DNA of 64,000 bases from a bacterium. GTDB lineage: Bacteria > Verrucomicrobiota > Kiritimatiellia > CAIKKV01 > CAITUY01. The stretch spans positions 22,353 to 86,352 of the forward strand of contig JBAXWB010000024.1 of NCBI GenBank assembly GCA_037128595.1. The letters run 5' to 3'. The translations under genes and the position numbers were made by a program. Each line of letters opens with the position of its first letter. Position 1 is the first letter of the stretch. This document shows positions 57,179 through 64,000 of this stretch, in pieces. The notes beneath the pieces were generated by a model. That model was not told the DNA's origin, searched no databases, and worked only from the letters and a program-made list of their open reading frames with translations.

Positions 57179-57234
57179 TCCCCCATCCTTTGGTAACTTC
57201 CGCGTGGCCTGCCTGTGTCTATTGTTTATTATAT

Positions 57235-57265
57235 TTGCGCAACTCGCATAATACGTGTTGCGCAA
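57235..57265. promoter_or_regulatory. LacI-type palindrome downstream of the LacI-like gene
   Basis: TTGCGCAAC (57235-57243) and GTTGCGCAA (57257-57265) are perfect arms. The left arm continues as TCGCATA, matching the palindrome that overlaps the gene's start (58644-58672). It lies 26 bases beyond the stop of the LacI-like gene. It may be a second operator for the same regulator. Confidence 0.6.
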
Positions 57266-57291
57266 TGATGGTGTCGGTGAGGATGAGGTTG

Positions 57292-58644
57292 CTAAGGAGT
57301 ACATTCCGAGGGCTGAAGAGTGTCGGTGGTTGGTTCTGGGGTTGGGGCAGTTGTTAGGTTGTTGGGTTGTTCAGGTTGTTCAGTTGTTGGGGTCGAAGGT
57401 AGCGGGCGCTGAATCTCAGGCTCGGGCAAGGTGGAGGCCGCCGTCCCGGCGGCATATGAGCCTGGTTGGGCCTCGCTGGCCACTGATGCCGCCGGGACGT
57501 CGGCATCCACCATGGAGGCCACTGGCGGGACATCGATTGCCGGCTGCGGTGTTGGGGCAGGCGTTTCACTCAATGGAGGGTTTTGCTCTGTCAAAACCAT
57601 CTTGTCGACTGGCGCTGACGGTTCGACGTGGCTCACCGCAGGCGGAGCCGCCTCCGGTACTCCGGCGGCCAAGGCAGCGCCCTCCATTGGAAGAGAGGCC
57701 GGCGTGTACGTGGGCGCGGGGGTTTCTGGCGTCGGGGTCGTGGCCGGGGCAGTTGTTAGGTTGTTGGGTTGTTCAGTTGTTGGGGTCGAAGGTAGCGGGC
57801 GCTGAATCTCAGGCTCAGGCAAGGTGGATGCCGCCGTCCCGGCGGCATATGAGCCTGGTTGGGCCTCGCTGGCCACTGATGCCGCCGGGACGTCGGCATC
57901 CACCATGGAGGCCACTGGCGGGACATCGATTGCCGGCTGCGGTGTTGGGGCAGGCGTTTCACTCAATGGAGGGTTTTGCTCTGTCAAAACCATCTTGTCG
58001 ACTGGCGCTGACGGTTCGACGTGGCTCACCGCAGGCGGAGCCGCCTCCGGTACTCCGGCGGCCAAGGCAGCGCCCTCCATTGGAAGAGAGGCCGGCGCGT
58101 ATGTGGGCGCGGGGGCTTCCGGGGTTGGTTTGGCGATGATCGCCTTAGCCGCCCCTTGCCAAAGGATGACCACCTTTCCTGGCCAAGGTGCCACCAGGGC
58201 CGACACGGCTGTATAGATCGTGGGACAGCAGAGAATTCCGGTGCTTGTTTTTAGAAACCCTGCCAACCGTTTCCGGGCAGAGGCTGGGTCGGCTGGCAGG
58301 GTTATGACAACCAGTTCGTAGCCGGCCGCAGTGAGAATAGGATCCAAGCCGGGGATCAGGGCGAGTGAGCTGGCCGGGCTGTCCGCCGAAAGGATGAGTC
58401 CGATCCGCTGCTCCTGGATGTGAGCGTCGGGACTCGTCATCTGGGGTTTTGGGACGGCGACCGCGGTATAGGGTGCCATGGGTCTTCGCGTGTAGCCTAA
58501 CTGGCGGGCGACCGCGAGGATGTGATCCTGAGTGGTTTGGCGAATCCGGTTCTGGTCAGCCTTCCCGCTGAGGACGCGTGAGACTGTCGATTTATCGACT
58601 CCGGCCGCCCTGGCGACATCGCGTACTGAAACTATGTTGCTCAT
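57292..58644 (-). CDS. Truncated LacI-like regulator with long repetitive P/A/T-rich tail
   Basis: A 450-residue protein. Residues 1-55 are a good LacI helix-turn-helix (VSVRDVARAAGVDKSTVSRVLSG). Residues 75-165 resemble only the first half of the sugar-binding domain (RIGLILSADSPASSLALIPG to LVAPWPGKVVILW). The remaining 280 residues are proline/alanine/threonine-rich, with a 131-residue unit present twice, almost identical. The DNA coding the tail contains two palindromic repeat families also found between genes elsewhere in the window. A GCGCAAC palindrome overlaps its start codon, suggesting self-control. It may still bind DNA, but sugar sensing is probably lost. The ATG at 58644 is preferred over 58662 because it sits seven residues before the HTH. 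Confidence 0.75.
   Translation of the reverse strand: MSNIVSVRDVARAAGVDKSTVSRVLSGKADQNRIRQTTQDHILAVARQLGYTRRPMAPYTAVAVPKPQMTSPDAHIQEQRIGLILSADSPASSLALIPGLDPILTAAGYELVVITLPADPASARKRLAGFLKTSTGILCCPTIYTAVSALVAPWPGKVVILWQGAAKAIIAKPTPEAPAPTYAPASLPMEGAALAAGVPEAAPPAVSHVEPSAPVDKMVLTEQNPPLSETPAPTPQPAIDVPPVASMVDADVPAASVASEAQPGSYAAGTAASTLPEPEIQRPLPSTPTTEQPNNLTTAPATTPTPETPAPTYTPASLPMEGAALAAGVPEAAPPAVSHVEPSAPVDKMVLTEQNPPLSETPAPTPQPAIDVPPVASMVDADVPAASVASEAQPGSYAAGTAASTLPEPEIQRPLPSTPTTEQPEQPNNLTTAPTPEPTTDTLQPSECTP
57348..58122. repeat. 393-bp-period tandem duplication inside the LacI-like gene
   Basis: Copy A (about 57348-57729) and copy B (about 57750-58122) are nearly identical, with a period of 393 bases (131 codons). 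Copy A has nine extra bases in a GTTGTTCAG-type run. Each copy holds a GGTGG...CCACC palindrome (57430-57511, 57823-57904) and an AATGGAGGG...CCCTCCATT palindrome (57572-57688, 57965-58081). Similarity fades just past 58122. Confidence 0.9.
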
Positions 58645-58672
58645 GCGCAACTCACATATCATGAGTTGCGCA
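58644..58672. promoter_or_regulatory. LacI-type operator overlapping the LacI-like start codon
   Basis: TGCGCAACTC (58644-58653) and GAGTTGCGCA (58663-58672) are perfect ten-base arms with a nine-base A/T-rich centre. The site touches the start codon of the LacI-like gene and also lies upstream of the small gene at 58828, so a bound regulator could control both. Confidence 0.7.
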
Positions 58673-58827
58673 AAGCTTCAATGGTGTTTTATTGAGAGCT
58701 GTCGGATGGCTGTCCGAGAAGGCTCGCGTTTATATTTGCAGGGTTTTCCGGCAAAGAGGATGTCGAGGCCAGACTTGCGTTTCTGGCGGGTACAAGGCAA
58801 AATTCTTATTTTAAGAGGAGAAGCAAC

Positions 58828-59043
58828 ATGATCGTTCCCACATTGTGTTTAGTATGTTTTTTCTTTCTATGCTGGATTCTCATCCTGAAGGGAGAGTTGG
58901 CTCATATGGCGAAAGAACTCGACAGGGTTAAGCTGATCCTGAAAAAGAAAATGGGCCATTTGGAAGAGGAAGTGAAGGTGGATGCGGGACGTGCCTTGAA
59001 AGGGCGGGAAGCGGAAAAGGGGAGTTTGCTGCGAGCCCCGTGA
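58828..59043 (+). CDS. Small single-helix membrane protein
   Basis: A 71-residue protein with one membrane helix at the N-terminus (VPTLCLVCFFFLCWILIL, about 3-20) and a highly charged cytoplasmic helix (AKELDRVKLILKKKMGHLEEEV). A good Shine-Dalgarno sequence (AAGAGGAG, spacing about seven) supports translation. No family is recognised. It is divergent from the LacI-like gene, lies beside its operator and precedes the FGE-fold gene by 95 bases. Confidence 0.6.
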   Translation: MIVPTLCLVCFFFLCWILILKGELAHMAKELDRVKLILKKKMGHLEEEVKVDAGRALKGREAEKGSLLRAP

Positions 59044-59138
59044 TTTCGACTGAAGGGACAAATCACAAAAGCGGGCGTACGCTTGTGAAACAGAGCTGAA
59101 TTTGTTTTAATAGAGGTATGACGAAAATGAGGTGTACT

Positions 59139-60377
59139 ATGATTATCCCTTCATCTGTGTGCAACGCGGTTAAACGGATTTCCATCTTGGGAGTCCTTTG
59201 TTGTTGGGCTATCAGCAATGAAGCGGCAACGTCTGGTCAAGGTTTTTTCAGAGTCCAGGGAGCCACCAATACCGCAATCACCGGATTCACCTCCTCGGGA
59301 TTGCTGACGTGGACTAATGTCGCGGCAAGCAACGACTGTACTGTTGAGTGGTTGGGGTCACTGGGCGTTTCCAATGTCTGGCAACCGTTTGTAAACTTCC
59401 CAGCGATTTCGCCCGTTTGCCAGGTTCAGGTATTTGTTCCAACGTGGCCCGCGCCAACAGGAATGTCATTTCTCGTCACAACCCGGTTTCAAATGGGGAA
59501 TTGTATGGATATCGATGAAGGGTATACCGATGAACTCCCGCTACATGAGGTTTATGTGACTCCATTTTTCATGGATCAAGTCGAGGTGTACAAGGCCCTA
59601 TGGGATGATGTGTACGGGTGGGCCACCAATCATGGGTATAGGTTCGACAATGTTGGCTTCGGCAAGGGCCCCGATTATCCCATTGAGAGTGTCAATTGGT
59701 ATGATGCGGTCAAATGGTGTAATGCCCGTAGTGAAAAGGAGTCGCTGACGCCGGCTTATCACACATACGAGGTTATTTTTGATCCTGAATCAGGAGACCC
59801 CATAGGGACTAATATCGTTGTTTACAGGGTGGGCGCATTGGGCATCACGTCTGCGCAGGTTAATTGGGCAGCGGAGGGGTATCGGTTGCCGACCGAAGCG
59901 GAATGGGAATTGGCGGCCCGGGGTGGGGTGGCGGGGCATCGCTTCCCTTGGACGGAAACAGACACCATCACGCAAACCAATGCCAACTACTATAGCTTTG
60001 GTGACGGGGGGGCGACTTATGCATATGACCTCAACCTAACCGAAGGCTATCCTTTTTATACCGGTGAGGGTACGGAACCCTTTACGAGTCCAGTCGGTTC
60101 CTTTGCGCCGAATGCCTATGGGCTGTATGATATGGCGGGCAATGTTAGTGAGTGGTGTTGGGATTGGTATGACGAGGGATTCTATACAAATGGCATCGCC
60201 AGTGCGAACGATACAAAAGGACCGCTAACCGGAAGTGTCATTGGTCGGGTTGTTCGTGGCGGAGAATGGTCTACGGGGGCGGATCAAGTCCGGTGTTCCC
60301 GCCGGTATTATGCGGATCCAGCCAGCAGTTCCCCGCAGTTTAACAGTCGTGGCTTCCGCTGTGTCCGAAGCCGCTAA
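59139..60377 (+). CDS. Exported FGE/SUMF1-fold protein (probably not a sulfatase activator)
   Basis: A 412-residue exported protein. A signal peptide is followed by a short module (GLLTWTNVAASNDCTVEWLGSL) and an FGE-sulfatase (SUMF1) domain from about residue 105. Family motifs are VNWYDAVKWCNARSEKE, GYRLPTEAEWELAARGG, GLYDMAGNVSEWCWDWY and GFRCVRS. In true formylglycine-generating enzymes RGGS is followed by a catalytic cysteine pair; here RGGEWSTGADQVRC keeps only the second cysteine, so oxygen-dependent sulfatase activation is unlikely. The ATG at 59139 has GAGG seven bases upstream; in-frame ATGs at 59118 and 59127 are alternatives. It converges with the pilus-type operon, two bases apart. 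Confidence 0.8.
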   Translation: MIIPSSVCNAVKRISILGVLCCWAISNEAATSGQGFFRVQGATNTAITGFTSSGLLTWTNVAASNDCTVEWLGSLGVSNVWQPFVNFPAISPVCQVQVFVPTWPAPTGMSFLVTTRFQMGNCMDIDEGYTDELPLHEVYVTPFFMDQVEVYKALWDDVYGWATNHGYRFDNVGFGKGPDYPIESVNWYDAVKWCNARSEKESLTPAYHTYEVIFDPESGDPIGTNIVVYRVGALGITSAQVNWAAEGYRLPTEAEWELAARGGVAGHRFPWTETDTITQTNANYYSFGDGGATYAYDLNLTEGYPFYTGEGTEPFTSPVGSFAPNAYGLYDMAGNVSEWCWDWYDEGFYTNGIASANDTKGPLTGSVIGRVVRGGEWSTGADQVRCSRRYYADPASSSPQFNSRGFRCVRSR

Positions 60378-60379
60378 TC

Positions 60380-62614
60380 TTACCGCATGAACGACCAACT
60401 GCTCCACGTGCCGGGGACCATATGCCAGGCGGTGTCGAGGATGATGCTGCGCTGTGAGCCGACCGGATAAGGAAGCCCGGGTACAATCACTGTTCCGTTT
60501 CGAATCCGCTCATCCAGGGTCACATCCAACCGGGTTCGGGAACCTGAGGCCGGGCGGTTGAGAGACACCTGATTGCCGGCGGTCATATTTCCGAAAATAC
60601 TGATGTAAGGCTGGCCGCTACTGTTGATGTTGTTATCTATAAAGTTATTTTCAGCATACAGTAAGGCGTGGATACTGCCCCCGGTTCCGAACTGGGCATC
60701 GCCGATATAGATATTGCCTGTATTGGTTGAGGTCGATGACCGTTTCATCGCAATCAAACAGAACGCGTCGGACGGGTTTTTAACGATCGTGCTGTTGACT
60801 TGGGCGGGCGTCAGGCCTGCGGCGTAATCGGCATTGTAGTAGAACTCATCGGAGATGGTGATATTGCCGCTAGCGACAATCGTGATTCGCGTTCCCGGAT
60901 TTCTGAAGCGCATGCTATACACTTGCGGATGATGAATCCAGACGTTGCCATCCACATAATAGAGAAGTCCATTGGCGGAGGACTGAACGTTGATATACAT
61001 GGGGGCTGTTTGAGCGGTGCCGTCGATGGAATCTGCCGAGACTGATGAGTTATAGGTCGAGTCGGCGGGATCCTCAAAGAAATAGTCATCAACGGGAGTG
61101 CCGTTATTGGTGATGGACGTATAGGTGCGTCCGTAAATGGTTTTCCCGCCGCTGGAGACGCTCCCGCTCTTCGGAGGATTACGTACAAAGATGTGTTCTG
61201 GACGAGTAAGGTCGGTGATGGCCTTGGCGGTGCCATAGTCTGAAGCCTGGACGGTAACGTCATTACCCCATCTGGGTAATGCATCTGTCGGGGGGGTTGT
61301 ACTTTTGTTGACTGAATAATACATATGTTGAAGATCCGGCGGGTCAATCGCCGGATTGTTTCCGGTGGCGGGTAGTTGACCTGCGGCCGGGGCCGGCATG
61401 CCGGTCAGGGCTTGTTTCGTTTGGGTGCCGTAGTCGTAAATACTGTTGCGATCGTCCACATACTGTTCGCCGATATCATAGTGTCCATTTTGGTCTATAT
61501 AAGGCTCAGCCGCGGTGTATACCCCGTCGCCCACATCTTCATAGGCCTCCGCAGGCCAGGCGGCACAGGAGTAAGTTGTTTTACCCACTTTGTAAGTGGT
61601 TTTCCATGTGCTGCCGCTCCAATAGCCACCGGCTGGATCATATTTTCCATTCACGCGTTGACTGTGTGACGAATCTTCCGTCCATTCTTCACCCGCATCC
61701 CAGCGTCCATTCCCGTGATCGACAACCGTGTCAACGCCGGCGTCATAAACCCCGTTCCCGTTGCGGTCGATGAACGAATCCCCCGTGTCCCACACCCCGT
61801 TCCCGTTGACATCCGTGAAAGGTTCTCCCGGGGTGTATTGTCCATCGCCAATGGTGTCAACATAGGCCTCGCCGAAGTCGTATGTGCCGTTGTTGTAGAC
61901 CTTATTGGAGTAGGGTGCCATGGAGGATTTATAGGTGTTGAACGCCGATTGCGAAAGCGCATTGGAAAAGGATTGGACCGCGTAGGCATTGGTCCAGGTA
62001 TCCCCGATCCCGCAGATGCCGGTGTGATTTGTGGAAACAAGAATCTCCGTTAAGCGCAGCAAGGCATCGCCGGAGCGGGTGAGATTCCCTCCGGAGTAAA
62101 CATCGCCCCGTACAAAATCCGCATTCGTCGAGGTTCCCCCGATAGCCATGGTATAATTCGAGCCGGATATATTCCCGGCAAAGAGGGCGTGGGCATAAAG
62201 CGCATGGATGGTCCGGTTCCCCGCGCCCAACTCAACCTGGGCCTGCACGACGACCTGGCATGAGTTGTATAGCCCGGTTGAGGTCACCCAACTCGCTCCA
62301 TTTGAGAGAGAGTAGTGGCTTTGAAACCCCCAGTCGTGTGCGGTGAAATTGTTGGTTCTCCCAAAATAGCCTCGAGATTCCGCAAGGCCGATATTGCCGT
62401 CCGAAGCTGCATTGAGTTTTACGATGGCGGATTGGAGTCCGGCATCGGCAAAGAATGCGGCTTTTTCCCGCGAAGAGGAGGCTTCCGCCACCCGGATGAA
62501 GGTGAATTGGGAGGATAAAATGGCACCCACCGTAATACCTGCGATGGCTAGCATAATGACGGTAATGACCAATAACGATCCTTGTTTTCCTGACAGGTCG
62601 GTTTGTGTTTTCAT
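60380..62614 (-). CDS. PilX-like pilus-assembly protein with calcium-binding-type repeats
   Basis: A 744-residue protein whose N-terminus (GSLLVITVIMLAIAGITVGAIL) is a type IV pilin-like helix of the PilX/GspK kind. Residues 240-395 hold a row of acidic D-x-N-G-N-G-x-W/Y-D loops (for example DVNGNGVWDTGD, DRNGNGVYDAGVD, DHGNGRWDAGEEW), resembling dockerin or EF-hand calcium sites. A beta-rich C-terminal half follows (YVDGNVWIHHPQVYSMRF, TRITIVASGNITISDEFYY), similar to the polymer-like domains of other exported proteins. It is the last of three pilus-type genes. It may form or cap a pilus tip; the calcium role is inferred. Confidence 0.72.
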   Translation of the reverse strand: MKTQTDLSGKQGSLLVITVIMLAIAGITVGAILSSQFTFIRVAEASSSREKAAFFADAGLQSAIVKLNAASDGNIGLAESRGYFGRTNNFTAHDWGFQSHYSLSNGASWVTSTGLYNSCQVVVQAQVELGAGNRTIHALYAHALFAGNISGSNYTMAIGGTSTNADFVRGDVYSGGNLTRSGDALLRLTEILVSTNHTGICGIGDTWTNAYAVQSFSNALSQSAFNTYKSSMAPYSNKVYNNGTYDFGEAYVDTIGDGQYTPGEPFTDVNGNGVWDTGDSFIDRNGNGVYDAGVDTVVDHGNGRWDAGEEWTEDSSHSQRVNGKYDPAGGYWSGSTWKTTYKVGKTTYSCAAWPAEAYEDVGDGVYTAAEPYIDQNGHYDIGEQYVDDRNSIYDYGTQTKQALTGMPAPAAGQLPATGNNPAIDPPDLQHMYYSVNKSTTPPTDALPRWGNDVTVQASDYGTAKAITDLTRPEHIFVRNPPKSGSVSSGGKTIYGRTYTSITNNGTPVDDYFFEDPADSTYNSSVSADSIDGTAQTAPMYINVQSSANGLLYYVDGNVWIHHPQVYSMRFRNPGTRITIVASGNITISDEFYYNADYAAGLTPAQVNSTIVKNPSDAFCLIAMKRSSTSTNTGNIYIGDAQFGTGGSIHALLYAENNFIDNNINSSGQPYISIFGNMTAGNQVSLNRPASGSRTRLDVTLDERIRNGTVIVPGLPYPVGSQRSIILDTAWHMVPGTWSSWSFMR

Positions 62615-62654
62615 AGTCCTGATCCTTCCTTTAGAGTGTTCAGATATTGTTGAG

Positions 62655-63230
62655 TCAATTGTTCCTCAGCCGCACCGCGAGTCTCACGCAGGAGGCGTAC
62701 TTTTCGTCATTCGCCGCACGTTCGCCATTGGCTCCCGGTTCTGAGATCCGATACGCCACGTGCAAGATATTAGAGGTAGATGGCGGAACAGTGAAAACTG
62801 GAAGTCCGAAACCAGCGGCATCCATCGGTGCAGTCATGCCGCGCGCGACAATCGTCTCCGTCTCATTAGCGCGTTTCAAATACATCCGTCCGTCCCTCAG
62901 CACTCCTGGCGCATTGGTGTATATCAGGCGTGAGACCCACGTGTTTGTACCCGTGCCGAAGCGGAGATCCACCCAGCGTCCCTTGACAACGTCGTTGGTG
63001 ACGATGGCTGATGCGTTCCGTATATAGGCAGTGAGTGACGCGCCTGAGCGCATCGCCTCGTATTGAGACCAGGACATTTTTGAACACAGGGAGGCGATAT
63101 CGGCACACCACAGGAAAAGGGTGAGTACGGCAGACCCCACCAGAATCGCGATAGAGGAGGCAATCACCACTTCCGTGAGGGTGTACCCGTTCTGGTGCTG
63201 TCGATATTGGTTTTGCTTCCAGATGCTCAT
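62655..63230 (-). CDS. Type IV pseudopilin-like protein
   Basis: A 191-residue protein with a prepilin processing site, G15 before YTLTEVVIASSIAILVG, including the conserved E at position 5 of the mature protein. The rest is a small beta-rich head (SRLIYTNAPGVLRDGRMYLKRAN). It lies between the other pilin-like gene (seven bases upstream, with its AGGAG Shine-Dalgarno sequence next to that gene's stop) and the PilX-like gene. It is probably a minor pseudopilin of the PulJ/PilW kind. Confidence 0.8.
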   Translation of the reverse strand: MSIWKQNQYRQHQNGYTLTEVVIASSIAILVGSAVLTLFLWCADIASLCSKMSWSQYEAMRSGASLTAYIRNASAIVTNDVVKGRWVDLRFGTGTNTWVSRLIYTNAPGVLRDGRMYLKRANETETIVARGMTAPMDAAGFGLPVFTVPPSTSNILHVAYRISEPGANGERAANDEKYASCVRLAVRLRNN

Positions 63231-63237
63231 GCTACTC

Positions 63238-63669
63238 CTATTGAATAATGGTCGAGAATGTGTCTGTCATGGTCGTTGAAAATAAAGGGCTCCAATAGGT
63301 CACATCGACATGCAATTCCCCGTAGATGGCGTTGGAGGAGCCTGTGACGGTTTTGTCCGCGGTATGCCACACCACGCGGGGAATTCTGATAATGGGATAC
63401 CCTCTAATGCTCGTATTGGTGTCCGTTTGCAGGACTGTGGCTGAACCAGTCAGATTAGCGCGTCCGGTGGCAATAATTTCTTCAAGCCGCTCCTTACCGA
63501 AATAGCGCGCCTCAGTAGCAGAGCGGTTGTCCTCTCCGTAAGCATATGTTTTTACGCCAACTTTATACAACCCTGCGCAGAGTAATAGTGCTAAGGCCAT
63601 GGCCACGACAATCTCGACCAGCGTCATGCCAGAGCAGTCTTCTTGTTTGATCGCTTCTATTTTGTTCAT
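63238..63669 (-). CDS. Type IV pseudopilin-like protein, first gene of the pilus unit
   Basis: A 143-residue protein with a prepilin site, G14 before MTLVEIVVAMALALLLCAGLY, including the conserved E5. A short beta-rich head follows (YPIIRIPRVVWHTADKTV). It is the first gene of a three-gene unit; AAGGG precedes the ATG. It is probably a minor pseudopilin of the PilV/GspI kind. No ATPase or secretin gene is nearby. Confidence 0.8.
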   Translation of the reverse strand: MNKIEAIKQEDCSGMTLVEIVVAMALALLLCAGLYKVGVKTYAYGEDNRSATEARYFGKERLEEIIATGRANLTGSATVLQTDTNTSIRGYPIIRIPRVVWHTADKTVTGSSNAIYGELHVDVTYWSPLFSTTMTDTFSTIIQ

Positions 63670-64000
63670 GGAAATAAACCCTTTTCGCTATAAAACTAGA
63701 TATAGCCTCACACAACTCACAGGAAGACGCAATTACGGATGTATTTCAGAGCACAATTCATGCCGAAGCGGGCAGATTGGAATGTTCAGGCATGCTATCC
63801 TGAAAACGTGTTACAAGCGGAGCTTGGCGGGGTCAGGAGCGTCGTTACAGGCCCCGCATTATCAAAAATGAGAACACTGCGATGTAAAATTGCGAATACT
63901 TATGTGAGTTGGTGTAGTTGGTTAAGGGTAAATGGGGATGATTAGCAGGGTCTTTTGTTTTGACTTCATAAAGCACTGCGGATGAGGCGCAACGCGAAAG
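63670..64000. other. Gene-free stretch at the window end
   Basis: I see no protein or RNA gene here. On the minus strand TTGTGT and TATAGC are separated by 17 bases in about 63690-63720, a weak candidate promoter for the pilus unit. The rest is unremarkable. Confidence 0.4.

Noticed and set aside
57348..58122. CRISPR-like repeats
   Set aside because: There are two long coding repeats, not many short repeats with unique spacers, and no cas genes are present. The heptamer arrays at 50236-50360 likewise have no spacers.
59139..60377. A genuine formylglycine-generating enzyme activating sulfatases
   Set aside because: The first catalytic cysteine is absent and no sulfatase gene is nearby.
63670..64000. 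A tRNA or small RNA gene near the window end
   Set aside because: No cloverleaf with a GTTCRA loop or a strong terminator could be found.

Overview
This window looks like a chromosomal segment from a free-living heterotroph, most likely in the PVC group (Verrucomicrobiota, Kiritimatiellota or Lentisphaerota). That placement is inferred from gene content, not from a marker gene. The pointers are a MoxR/DUF58/BatA/VWA operon extended with a squalene-cyclase-like toroid and a PQQ-type propeller, a flotillin-NfeD operon, GH172/GH78/GH30/GH2 enzymes beside URO-D-like proteins, DUF1573, LacI regulators and PilX-like pseudopilin genes. No rRNA or tRNA gene and no CRISPR array was seen.

Layout. 1-8.5 kb is a glycan-degradation cluster: GH172 (partial), GH78, a URO-D-like protein, a half-size EamA transporter, GH30, an SGNH hydrolase and an esterase-propeller fusion. 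8.5-11.1 kb holds an internally deleted IS1380-type transposase, a VapBC-type pair with a palindromic operator and a second URO-D-like protein. 11.1-15.0 kb carries an exported unknown protein, an AGCS amino-acid symporter and a class IV aminotransferase. 15.0-30.9 kb is one nine-gene operon, mostly with 4-base overlaps: PQQ-like propeller, DUF4175-like membrane protein, coiled-coil exported protein, toroid protein, small exported protein, MoxR ATPase, DUF58, BatA-like and VWA/GATase-like proteins. Together they look like a cell-envelope chaperone/assembly machine. 31-34.5 kb has a LacI regulator, an AbiE-type toxin-antitoxin pair and a DUF1638 protein. 34.5-44.5 kb is an accessory stretch in which four copies of a palindromic MITE alternate with a LysM lipoprotein, a GH2 beta-galactosidase, DUF1573, an FAD oxidase and a degenerate receiver/kinase protein. 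44.5-49.3 kb is a flotillin/NfeD/polymer-forming membrane operon. 49.5-53.5 kb has a LolA-like protein, glycyl-tRNA synthetase and a polysaccharide deacetylase. 53.6-55.6 kb is a group II intron. 55.6-64 kb has a site-2 protease, a host-attachment-type protein, a LacI-like gene with a repetitive tail, a small membrane protein, an FGE-fold protein and three pilus-type genes.

The most unusual layer is small palindromic DNA. At least three families recur. (1) A 292-383 bp MITE has about 38-bp inverted ends enclosing two back-to-back hairpins whose stems vary between copies. (2) A roughly 80-bp GGTGG...CCACC palindrome occurs at 35.6 kb, at 53.6 kb (where the group II intron has landed in it) and inside the LacI-like gene. 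(3) An AATGGAGGG...CCCTCCATT palindrome occurs between genes at 14.0 kb and again inside the LacI-like gene. Families 2 and 3 are read in frame as protein in the LacI-like gene, where the block that contains them has been tandemly duplicated with a 393-bp period. The gene itself is bracketed by two matching GCGCAAC palindromes.
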